Assembly (NCBI GenBank): GCA_024138025.1
Contig: JAMXBD010001035.1
Coordinates: 450,603-514,602 of the forward strand
From: Combretum micranthum
Lineage: Eukaryota > Streptophyta > Magnoliopsida > Myrtales > Combretaceae
Length of the DNA stretch: 64,000 nucleotides
Direction of reading: 5' to 3'
Shown in pieces: positions 48,371-58,736 of the stretch. The stretch's first letter is position 1, and every line of letters starts with the position of its first letter. Both the position numbers and the translations under genes were made by a program. The notes beneath the pieces were generated by a model. That model did not search any database, was not told the origin of the DNA, and saw nothing but the letters and a program-made list of their open reading frames with translations.

Positions 48371-48656
48371 GTAAACATAACGTATGTCTTTTCACATTTT
48401 ATCCTAAATATGACGACCATAAGATATAATAAATGTCTAACATTAAAAAAAAAAAAAAAAAGGAAGAGAGAATGTAATGTATTTCGAGAATCTAAAGAGT
48501 TTTAAAATAGGGAAGAAAGTTTGGTCCTGTTTTTCTCTTTGTCAATTCTGGCGTAGATGGAACCGATCCTCTTCAGCTTAGGCAAGACGCTGAATTGCAG
48601 ACCCATTCGGATTCACAAGATAATTTTTTTTTTTCATTTTTCTTACCACGGAAAAA

Positions 48657-49022
48657 TGGTCTTTTTGTACCAAAATTTTAATAAAATAAATAATTAAGTA
48701 TCTGAACTTTAAAAATGTTTAATTTTATATTTGATTAAACTTTTTGTATCTCTAAACATTATCCAATCAATTGTTGCTAAGCATATATCAACTACTTCGA
48801 GAAACAATAAAAGAGGAATAGCGAAAAGAGGCACGTAAATTTTAATTAGGTCAAAATTGAAATTTTTAAAAATTCAGGATCTTAAGAGGAGTACAAAAAG
48901 TTTAATTAAGTATGAAGATACACTTTTTAACATTTTAGATAACTAAAAGGGATACAAAAAAATTAATTCAAGTATCTAATTATCTAATTTATTAAAATCC
49001 AGATACCAAAAAGGAATTTTCC
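48657..49022. repeat. Fold-back element, about 366 bp
   Basis: The left text 'ctttttgtaccaaaattttaataaa' pairs with the right text in inverted form, 'cctttttggtatctggattttaataaa'. 'agtatctgaact' and 'ttaattaagtat' words recur in both orientations. Partial relatives lie at about 35460-35560. Non-coding, no clear TSD. Confidence 0.55.
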
Positions 49023-49747
49023 TTTCCTAAAATTTATCTATGTTCCTTTAGATTTCTTATGAAAAATGAAATTTAACATAGAATGATGTTGTTAGATGAC
49101 GGTGGAAGTCCAAAAATGGCCATATAGTTTTGTAGCTTTAGAGGATTTTCGAACATCAGAGAAACGGGGTGTTAGTAGTAGATTATTGCTAGGCGACAGG
49201 GAAGAGGAGGAGAGAGAGGGGAAGAGAATAGGAGAGAAAAGTAAGAATAAAAAAAATAAAAAAAATGTTAATTATGATAAATAAAATAGTTTTTAGACAA
49301 TTTTTTTTTTCATATTAGCTTTTAGTAGGAGAAATAGCTGGATTCTAGTTAAAGATATCACATGTAAAACAATTAAAAAGTTTGGATACCATTTAGTATG
49401 AATTTTTTTTTTTAGATATTAAATATAAACTATGATAAACAAAAAAGTTCCGCTATACGAATAAAACTTACCCATGTAAACAATTGTAATTTGTTGACAT
49501 GAAACCATATCTTATTCTTATCCAATAAATATTTATTTGCAGGTCATTAATGGTTGATGTGGCAAAAATAATATAAAATATAAATACAAATAAATTAACA
49601 TAATAAAATAGTTTTATTAAATAAATCTAATTAACCAACCTATGAAAGATACTAGTAATAATAATATATAGAAAATAATAATCGAGTAAATTTTACTTCA
49701 CATATTTTCAACGTTTGACAGTTTACTCTTCACATGATTGTGTATTA

Positions 49748-49989
49748 GGCTCTATTTTTGTTTTAGGAAAAATATTTTCCTTTTGTATTTTATTTATTTG
49801 ATGGATAGAAAAAAGGAAAATATTTTCTATTTTATGGGAAAACCTTAACGATTTTTATGAAAATGCATTCAATATAATTTTGGAAAATACAATAAAAAAT
49901 GTAAAAATATGTCATTTTCAAAAAAAAAAAAATTTTTAATAGCATGTAGTTTCAATTAATAAAAAAATTATTTAAAACAAATAGGGCTC
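49748..49989. repeat. MITE-like element, about 240 bp
   Basis: The left end GGCTCTATTTTTGTTTTAGG and the reverse complement of the right end, GAGCCCTATTTGTTTTAAAT, form imperfect inverted repeats. The interior has inverted 'ggaaaatattttc' text. TSD not resolved. Confidence 0.5.
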
Positions 49990-51389
49990 AGTTTAAAATA
50001 ATTTATGTGCCTAAATTTTGTTATTCCTTGTCAAAATTAGTTAGCGGACACAAGTTATTTTCTTCAATAATTGTAAATTTTATAATATAAATATTAAATA
50101 CATTTAATTAAGAAACACAGAAAAAATAAAAGAAAAAAAATATACTAGGCCAAATCTCGGGAAAAGCTTGGCTAAGTCGGGATGCTCTATCCTAATTTTA
50201 GGATGCGACTCGTCACCATTGGATTGAGATGAATAGATTGTGGCCATCGGATCCAATATCCTTGCAAAAGAAAAACATGTGAGATAAAGTGACACACACT
50301 ACAGAAATAGGAAATAGTCTAAAGTAAGTTTTGCTGCTGCCAAACAAGCAAAAGCGGATGATCGCTTCCCCCTACCCTCATATTACAAATTTACACATAC
50401 AGATTTTTGGTGGCATTGAGCTTTGATAGTGATCAACGATGCCAGGACAAGTGAAGCCAACACCCCCCTAGTCTTGACCCTCACGGACGAAAACCTTAGC
50501 ATTAACCCTAATGGTGAAATCGTGCACCAATAGTTCGACTAATCGGCTTCGTCTTCCATAGGTAAGTGCGATTGATACATGAATTTAGGGATTTCATCAT
50601 TACTGTACGGTTAGTTGGTGTATTTTGAACTAGGGCATTCGATCATTGCGCAACACATAATAGATTTATGCGTGATTCGAGACCATTGTTACGGAGTATA
50701 GGTAGAGCAACTAATTTGGAGAAGTTGGTGATGTTGTGTTGGTGTTAATCAACTGTTATTGTTGTGAATGGTGTTTTTATGCTTGTATGTTTGGTAGACG
50801 TTACTCGTGTTTATTCGATTATCTCATTGTAAGTGGGCAAGGAGAAAAATGCGAAGAACAAGTTCAACAATTGGGCTTGGTTTATTTGATTGCTTGATAA
50901 AAGAAGAAATATAAAGTAATGTTGGTTGTATAAGTCCATTAGGAAGGTGCAATGTGTGATGTATATATATATGAATATATATATATATATATATGGATAT
51001 ACGTAGAAGACAATGCAAAGACATGATTCCTTTTCTTTTTTCACCTAGACAAATAATTTGAAATGGAGGAGGAATGCAATGCATGTAGACATCGGTGAAA
51101 TGGAGGAGATGTGATGATGTTGGGGCTACAGGCAAAGAGAGAGCCGGCGAAGCATCACTAGAAGACGTAAGCTATGGATGGACATTGACATATCATGTAT
51201 TATGGCAATGTAGGTTATGATTCGTGGGTGGACATTCCATTATCTTTTCTGTGTTTGTCGTCCTTTTTGTTTTTATTAATTTTTTCATTTTATATCAATG
51301 CAGGACCTTAGGTACAGATGTGCACCGGTGAACTTATGAACCCTTACCCAGATCTACGCTCGGGAGTCAACAGCACTTGTTGATAAATG
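49990..51389. other. No gene recognised; (AT)n tract
   Basis: AT-rich sequence with an (AT)n run at about 50958-51000. Short ORFs at 50104-50295 and 50811-51135 are low-complexity. The part after about 50300 is less AT-rich and could be the 5' flank of the Ulp1-type element that follows, but no TIR was found. Confidence 0.35.
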
Positions 51390-53051
51390 AAATTGGATTT
51401 GGTGGATTGTTGAGTGTAGATCTTAAATAGTTGAACTAGTTGCTTCTCGATAGCTTGCTTAGCAACTTCGATGAGGGTACTTGCACACTTAGCATTGGGG
51501 GTAGCAATGTGATGATTTGTCTTGCTGATGTGACGGAAATTCTTGGATTGAATTTGATAGGGCCAGACGTGTTGTCAGACGAAAGTAATTATAATGAAGA
51601 TAGTCGTCTCGATAGTTTTTGCCCTGATGGTGGGAGGAAGTTGGCAACTCTACAAGAGAGCCTAACCAAGAGTGAAGTGGAATCGTCTGACCACTTCAAA
51701 ATTTGTGCTACCTTATACATGGTTGGGACATTCATAATTCCAAGATCATTGGTTCATGTTTCAAAAACATATTTAAGGGCAGTAAGCAAAGTAAATGACA
51801 TAGGGAAACTAAATTGGGCTGGAAATTTGCTTGATCGACTATATGATGGAGTGGCCCGGTGGAGAAATGGTGAGAAACATCACACATAGGGTTGCATTGC
51901 CTTTTTAAAAGTATATATCCAACTTTGGTAGAGAGCTTATAATACTCCATGCCATGCATCGGATTGAATTGATGACGGGCATGATTCATTTGTTTTGCAA
52001 TCGTTCTACTATGACGGGATACGGATTAGCACAATGGTTGTACCTGTATCTTGACGACCATGTCCAAGTTGTGGGGCACGAAATACCAAGACTAAGAGTA
52101 CACTGCTTAGGAAGTTGCATAATAGTGGTGTCTTCAACCAGTCATTGGTATGGTGTATTGATTGGACATGCTATCTTCCCATTCCTTTTGTTGCAATCTA
52201 CATGGAATATGCTATAGCATCTTTTATCTATCCTCTAACATGAAGAACTAGTTTGTTGCATGTATCTTCACATCGAATGCGACATCCTTCCCATTTGGAT
52301 GGAAATGCTGATGTGCAGACCGAAGGCAAAAAGGTATAATCACTTTTTGTATAGAAGTTGCTTGTGCAGAATGACTGTTATGAACCTAACACTTTTGGTA
52401 CTAGTTGCAGCATGGTGAAGACGAAGTTTGTGCTCTTAGGAAAGAGGTTGCTCTACTCCATGAATGCGTGGAGGTAGGTATTTTATTTAATGATATTGCT
52501 TTGCTACTTTCTGTCTGACCGTAGCTTTTTCCTTTTCCAGCAAAGCAAGAGGTAGCTGAAGGATTGCAGAAAGATTCATATCTATTATATATATTGGTGA
52601 TTCGCTCCAATAGAGTGATGAAGATGTTTGATTTGTTTCCACATTCTTTAATGTTGTTTCTCCAACAGGAAAATAGAAAGATCGTTGACGACATGAAACA
52701 GGTATGTAATGGTTATTGATTTTTTTCATCGTATCGAACTTCATTGGTATGGGTGGTCATATAACCATTACGTCATGCACAGCAGGATTATGGATCAAAG
52801 TTGAATGCCTTGCGAGGTGGAGTTGACAAACTAAAAGATCAATTTGACGCGTTTGTAGCACGTATAAGTGAAAATGTTTGTGGGGAGGTGAGAAAAGCTA
52901 TCGAGGCATCCTTAGGTATGTTCGTCCCAAACATGGGGCGTGAGGATGAGGACATCGACAATAATGAGAAGGAAGCAGCACACCATGGGGATGATATAGT
53001 GCCTGCGGGGGCTAATGCTATACGTAACGAGCCAATTCAAGATGCAATGCC
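51360..53051 (+). pseudogene. N-terminal half of a transposon-type Ulp1-like gene, broken
   Basis: The frame at 51378-51889 reads L-L-I-N-E-I-G-F-G-G-L-L, two in-frame TAG stops, then L-L-S-N-F-D-E-G-T-C-T-L, L-A-D-V-T-E-I-L-G-L and C-A-T-L-Y-M-V-G-T-F-I-I-P. L-N-W-A-G-N-L-L-D-R-L-Y ends the block. This order (G-F-G-x-L-L, LL-x-x-F-D, D-V-x-x-I-L-G-L, hydrophobic G-T-F-I-x-P, N-W-A-x-x-x-L-D) is typical of the region preceding the C48 (Ulp1-like) protease in plant MULE-type and Kaonashi-type genes. G-C-I-A-F-L-K-V-Y follows after another TAG. A coiled-coil-like exon follows at 52801-53051 (L-R-G-G-V-D-K-L-K-D-Q-F). It then runs into the LTR insertion at 53052. In relatives the protease cleaves SUMO-like substrates. 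This copy is dead. Confidence 0.65.
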
Positions 53052-56000
53052 TGTCACGCTCCAGAGAGTACCCTAAATGTGGAAGTCCACCGCATATAAC
53101 AATGAAGCTAATGAATGACCATCCGTAGTCACGCAGAAGCTTCGATATCATATGCAAGGCATGCTTCTAAGATAGTAGGAGACTCACAGGGGTATTACGA
53201 TTAAATAGATAGCAAAAGCAAGCATAAACTTAAATATATAAACATAAGATCTTCATTCCATAATAAGTTCGTACATCATCTTAGGGGCATTCCCCGCCTT
53301 AAAGTCTTTAATCAACTATACTAATAACAAAATAAACATAACTACTACATACGTCTACTATAGATATTTTTCCTAGAAGTCTATGTTCAAAACTATAAAT
53401 ACATAAACTTTCTCCAAAAACTCCTAGTAGCATAAGCTCATACCTGACACACTGGGCTCCTCGGGGCCAACCATAGATAATCATATTGTAATAGAAAACT
53501 ATAAGGGTATAAGCAAATCTAGCTTAGTGAGATAATTCCTAACTATGTAACATTTCCATATGACAACCAAGTTTATTTAATTCAAGCATATGTAATGCAT
53601 CAATCACATGATCAACCAAATATACAAGATCAACCGGAAATCAAGTATAGCATGGATTTAACGCCCTCCATGACAAGGGTTGGGTGGTTACAGGCCTATA
53701 CGACCATCAATAATTGTAGATTTACCGGCTCCTACTTGTCTTGTAGACTTCCTAGCTCTACTGGCCCTTGTAGACTTACCGGTTCCTACTAACCACCACT
53801 ACCACTTCCTCGTTTCCCCACACGAAGAATAGTAGTGAAATAAATGCGACTCACAAACATGATATGCATGAATGAATTTCAATTTAACATTTAACCATAT
53901 AAGTTGGATTCAGGTTAAAGGTGATCAACCATAATTTCATCAAATCAATACAAAAGTCACGCCCTTATTTAACATATCATCTTTCGATATACTTAATTTT
54001 CATTCAACAATTATTTCATAACATTTGTTCGTTTATCTTTTCCTAAATTTCTAGTTCCACTAATTACAAACACAAACAAGGAAATGTAACTTAGGAAAAG
54101 AATTAACTCACTCCATAATCGGTAGGTCTAATCAAAATAATCCTTTGGGTAGATGATCTCGGGTCCTTCGTCACCTAAAGAAGATGAAATAACCAAATAA
54201 GTCTTTTATACAACTTCTATTCTTGAAGATTCTAAATTTCTCCTAAAATTGCGGTAAAAATCATATAGGAGAAAATTCCAACTTAAAATGGTCATAACTT
54301 GCTCATTTTAATTCGGAATTTCGTGTATAATTTACCATTTTCTACCTATTCGAAAAGATCTATGCATTTCTAAGCTTATTTTCATAAAACTAGGTTGTTT
54401 GGGTTCCGAAAAAGCAGCGACCAGGTTTGTCACGAATTTTCAAAAACTTGTTTTTCTTATTGAAAACAAAACTCATTTGTAGAGATAAATATTTCAAGTA
54501 TTTTTGTAAACTTTTTGAAAGATATATACATATATGTAATGACTCATAACCAATGTATGAAGTAAATGAAGTTGTCTCAACTTATGAAAAGTAAGATTTC
54601 AAAAGACTTTGAACTTGAGATTTTATTAGAATTTTTACTTTTGAAATACCTTGAGTTGTTTGTGATAAATATTCTTTTTCTAAATTTAATTTCTTTAAAT
54701 TCCTAAGGATTGGTTTTGTTTTCTAAACTTAAATTCCAACAATTTTGTAAAAGTTATGATAATTTTCTCACAAGAATATTTTAGTTCCTTGGTTTCTTAG
54801 GATTATTTAATTTTAATGAAAAGGGGTTCTTCTTAGAAAAAGATGAAGTTATCTTAAAAATTTTGTTTACTTCATAAGTCTCTTGTATGTTTGTAAAATC
54901 TCTTATAAGTTCCTCTAAACATTAACTCCATATTTTACTTCTAGAGAAACACATTTTATCTTAAGAAAACATTTCCTTCATTTATTTTGTTGAGATAAAA
55001 TCATTATGTTCATGCATGAATATGAATCATAAGCTATGAAAATATGTAAAGAACATAATAACTTAAAAGAATAGGCATATAAAGAAATAAATCAAGTATT
55101 GGGACCTTAGCTTTATCCAGGTACCCTGAGACTAAGAAAAGACTAGTCCCGAAAAAGGAAAAGAGAAAGAATTGTTTTGACTTGATGAGGACAAGTCTAA
55201 GACTAGAATGACTAGTCTTAAAATCAACTTGAAATTAAATAAATTGCAATAAAGTAAATAAATTGCATGAAAGGTAAATAAATTGCAAGACTATGAGCTT
55301 ATATGCTCTAAATAATATATATAGCTATATAGATATAATAGATAGTTATGAATATAAAAGACACATAAATGAACATAAAGGAGTTATGATTATGAACAAA
55401 AACAAAGTATGAACCTATTGTTGCTTTCTTAATCTTCATGGTTTTAGAAAACATACACTAAGCTCATACTAAGTAGATGAACATAAAGAAATCTTGAAGG
55501 AATTCTTACCTAAAAGAAGCTAAACTAAGAAGAACTTCTTGAAAGAACTTTTGAGAGATTTTTGAGAGGAATTTTGGTATAATAAATTTAGAGAAGAAGT
55601 GGTGTGAAAAAAGTGAAGGTATGAGGGGGTATTTATAGGAAAATGTGGGAGATAATTTGTGTTAATTAAATAAATGAAAAATAAGACAAATTGAGGGCAT
55701 CAAGAGGGGGGGCCGCGCAATTTCAAGGCATGGGGAAGACAAAAATTTGATTTTTTTTGTTATTTTGTTAATTAAAAGTAAGAAATGAAAGATGTGAAGT
55801 TGTATTGGAAATGAAAATATGTAAGAAATAGGTGTATGGTTTGTAAGAGTAGGTTGTAAGAAAAAGTAGAGATAGATGAATAGTGTAGAATAGTAGAAAA
55901 TAGTGTAATGTAAAACTAGACATGACAATTTAATACTGGTAGTAAGAAAATACGTGTATAAAAGCGATATATGATATTTTTAGCTACTGAAAAATTACGA

Positions 56001-56340
56001 AATTGATATTTTTGGAAATCTCATATTTTTACGAGTCTAACGGTGTATTCGGAATATTTTTCCTATTCCAAGCTTCCGAACACGTTTTCCAAGAACTATG
56101 TCCGATCGGGTTCGAAGGACACTCGAATTCCTTCAATCTGATATTTTTATACAACTTATAGCTATTACGAACTATAATAGCTAACTTTTCCAACTTCGTT
56201 TTCTAGGGCTTGAGAAAATGGCAATCCCGGAGTTAAGCAATTACGGTAAGCTAGGGTTTTGGTAGACTTATGAATCCGGTTGACTTCCGATTAGGGTTTA
56301 AGCTTTTAAATTTGGGTTCAATAAAATTCGGGGACTTACA
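53052..56340 (-). mobile_element. Solo large LTR (copy C), 3289 bp
   Basis: The edges TGTCACGCTCC and GGGGACTTACA are flanked by a perfect ATGCC duplication (53047-53051 and 56341-56345). Reading minus: a TATAAATA box at 55629-55636, a leader ending in TTTTAG/GTAAGA (donor at 55509), then an exon at 54112-54174 bounded by CTTTAG and GTGAGT that encodes Y-P-K-D-Y-F-D before a stop. No internal genes. It interrupts the Ulp1-like gene within an open frame. Confidence 0.92.
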
Positions 56341-57306
56341 ATGCCACTTGTGTCAGGGAAAGCGAGTACCGGACGGAAGTCAAGGCAGCATAATAAGGTT
56401 GCGTTTCTCTTCCTCGCATATTAGTAGATACGATAAGCAATTCAATTTTCCTTTTCATCCATAATGTAGACAATTGATAGTAATAAAACTTTAATACCCT
56501 TCTATTCAAGCATTAAATCTGTGACACATGCCCAGACGATGGTGGAGCAGAAAGGTATGCATGCATCGCCTGACTAACTTGTGCAGAAGGACCCCCACAG
56601 AAACCAAATAGCCTTGTTTTTTTTTGGGGGGGGGGGGGAGGGGGAGGTTACAAGATTGATGTGGATGGGTATGCAAGGGTCATTCTCGATGAGTATCCAA
56701 TAGTAAGCTTTCCTTCTTCAACCTTTAACACATTTATGCAATGTCAACAATAAATATTCACTACTTATGTAAGAATTATTTTACAACATGTACGTCTAAA
56801 TTTTCCACAAATGGTTAAGGCTCCTGATGTTTGCCCTTTGAGTGTCGACCACCTAACGATTTGCAACTATACCGTTGACTGTCATCAGGATCCAAAGTAG
56901 GTACCTTTTACATTTATGTCCGACTTGCCTTGTTATGGATTAGATGTGCAACTTTGTTTTTTGTTATAGGTTCATCTTTACAAATGTTTCCTGTAATGAG
57001 GTTCTCACGCACACGACCAGTCCCAATTTGGTTCGGGACCCTTGCCAATATGAATTGGGTATGTTATCAAGTACTTCAGATCCATTGCATTCTTTGGTAT
57101 ACCATTGACATTATTTGCTTGCCCAAGTTTTATATTTCTGGTTTACTTCCATTGCTAATGGTGAAGGTTATTGACATGGTGGCGTATAAACTGAATGTGG
57201 AGCCGAGGAAAATCAACAGTATGTGGAGGCGGTGGTACATGCCCGCAAATTTTTGAGCAAAGAATTATTTCTTCTTGATGAATGATCTCAAGTTTTCTAG
57301 GTAAAA
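56341..57306 (+). pseudogene. C-terminal half of the Ulp1-like gene, truncated and broken
   Basis: After the ATGCC duplication the frame left at 53051 continues as M-P-L-V-S-G-K-A-S-T-G-R-K-S-R, then stops at about 56422. Further exon-like pieces are Y-K-I-D-V-D-G-Y-A-R-V at about 56650-56680, P-D-V-C-P-L-S-V-D-H-L-T near 56820-56860 ahead of a PK/GTAG site, and V-I-D-M-V-A-Y-K-L-N-V-E followed by R-W-Y-M-P-A-N-F at 57165-57255. The V-I-D-x-x-A/x-x-L and W-Y-x-P blocks match the start of C48-type protease domains in plant transposons. The catalytic His, Asp and Cys region is not found downstream. Confidence 0.55.
56618..56650 (+). repeat. Poly-T/poly-G tract
   Basis: About nine T followed by 14 G, one A, five G and another GG. 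It could form G-quadruplexes. It lies within the Ulp1-like remnant and may explain local frame confusion. Confidence 0.9.
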
Positions 57307-57319
57307 TCATTTTGACCCA

Positions 57320-58193
57320 TTGTCTGTATTTTTGTAAGACTTTGAACTTAATTTGTGCTTAATGTCTGCATCCATGAAGAAAGTCTCCTAAAACTTAGGG
57401 TTTGTGAATCCAAATCTTGATTCATGTGATTTTAAATACGCTTTAAAGTAACATTGACTGGGTATTTGTAATTAGTAGCTTGAATTTATTATCGTAGGTC
57501 TAAATATGTGGTGTACCTTTTAGATTCATGCCTAATTTCAACTGAATAGATTAGGAGATTACTCTTTTGAATAAATTTGGCTACTAATGGAGTTACTCAT
57601 AATCGCCTTGAGAGAGGAATGGTCAAACTTTTTGTCACTTGTTTTTGAAATTCATTGAGTTAGTTTTGAAACAAAGGATTCTTAAGCTTTATATGGATTT
57701 AGATAGCTGATAACTTGTGAAGAGGTTCTGGTGGTCTAGTCTAGATCTAGAGTTACTAACCTTGAGAGAGGCTTTAACTTATCCTAGTGAATCCAACAGT
57801 ACAAATACACCAGTGAACAACTCTCTTTCCGAGTCTATCAATAAATAACATGATAAGGAATTGATGAAGCAAATCCCTAAGCTCTCACCTTGCATTTTTA
57901 CAATCCCATCTTCAATTTTACCCAAAGAACATTTGTATATGTTTTCATTATGATCTTCTAAATTTTCTTTAATTAGATAATAAATGAAATGAGAGTAAGG
58001 TAGATGCCAATGTTCTTTAGGAATACCACCTAATATTTTATATGCTACCTCGACAGGTGCACTTACCTGATGTCAGTAGTTGATTCCGAAGTTGAACAGA
58101 ATCTAGTAGTCTTATAAATTTTTGAAAACTTCAACTTCCTGCTTTTTAAAATGGTTTTAACTCAATGAACCAAACCATAGCTCTTGTAACACT
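57320..58193 (+). mobile_element. Ty3/gypsy LTR and leader, 3' part
   Basis: The text 'ctcgacaggtgcacttacctgatgtc' at about 58049-58073 resembles 'atcgataggtgcacttgccttttg' at about 3830-3855. A primer binding site follows at 58194, so this should be the 3' part of a 5' LTR. The upstream edge was not located. Confidence 0.45.
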
Positions 58194-58214
58194 TGATGCC
58201 ATTTGTGGGAAACC
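58194..58214 (+). promoter_or_regulatory. Probable gypsy primer binding site
   Basis: TGATGCCATTTGTGGGAAACC resembles TGGCGCCATCTGTGGGAA, the primer site common in Tat-lineage plant gypsy elements, with a few substitutions. It lies 107 bp before the gag start. Confidence 0.55.
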
Positions 58215-58320
58215 TTCCTGATCCTCTCATCATTATCTTCTTTACTTAACCCCTCTTAAACCCTAGTATTCTTAGTAAACAGAAACCCACACCAAGTAGA
58301 AGTGACTAGTAATATCAACG

Positions 58321-58736
58321 ATGTCGAGACCCGAATAGAGTAAAAACCAGTTAAACTTAGTCTCTACCTAACTAGTAGATGCTCCAACAGTCGATGGGGC
58401 TCACAAGCCTCAAGACCCAGCATCGCCTTTTATAGGCAATGCTAGTTTCCTAGAATCAAGACACATTTTGGAGCTTGAAAACAAGTGTAAACAACTTGTT
58501 CATAAGAACATTGAGAACGAAATCTCCAATGCCTTACTCCAAGCTAGGATCGTGAAGCTTAAAGGCTTCAAGAACTTGTACCTATAGGAACATACTTCTA
58601 GTGCACAACAAGGTGAATCTTCGACTAAGTCACCACCGAGATGTGATGAAGCCTCCTCCTATCACAGTCTCATAGGATACCAATACTTCATGTAACTAAC
58701 TGCGGCCTCCAAAAAGTTACATGACTATTGTATAAA
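58321..58736 (+). pseudogene. Gypsy gag N-terminal fragment
   Basis: The frame from ATG 58321 reads M-S-R-P-E then a TAG. After a second stop a long open stretch (about 58380-58580) encodes a polar, coiled-coil-like segment with L-E-L-E-N-K-C-K-Q-L-V. Further stops follow. It is followed by LTR copy F, and gag text resumes after 61.5 kb. Confidence 0.5.

Noticed and set aside
50811..51135. Overlapping minus-strand ORFs of 77 and 103 codons
   Set aside because: They depend on an (AT)n tract giving Tyr-Ile repeats; no protein family is visible.
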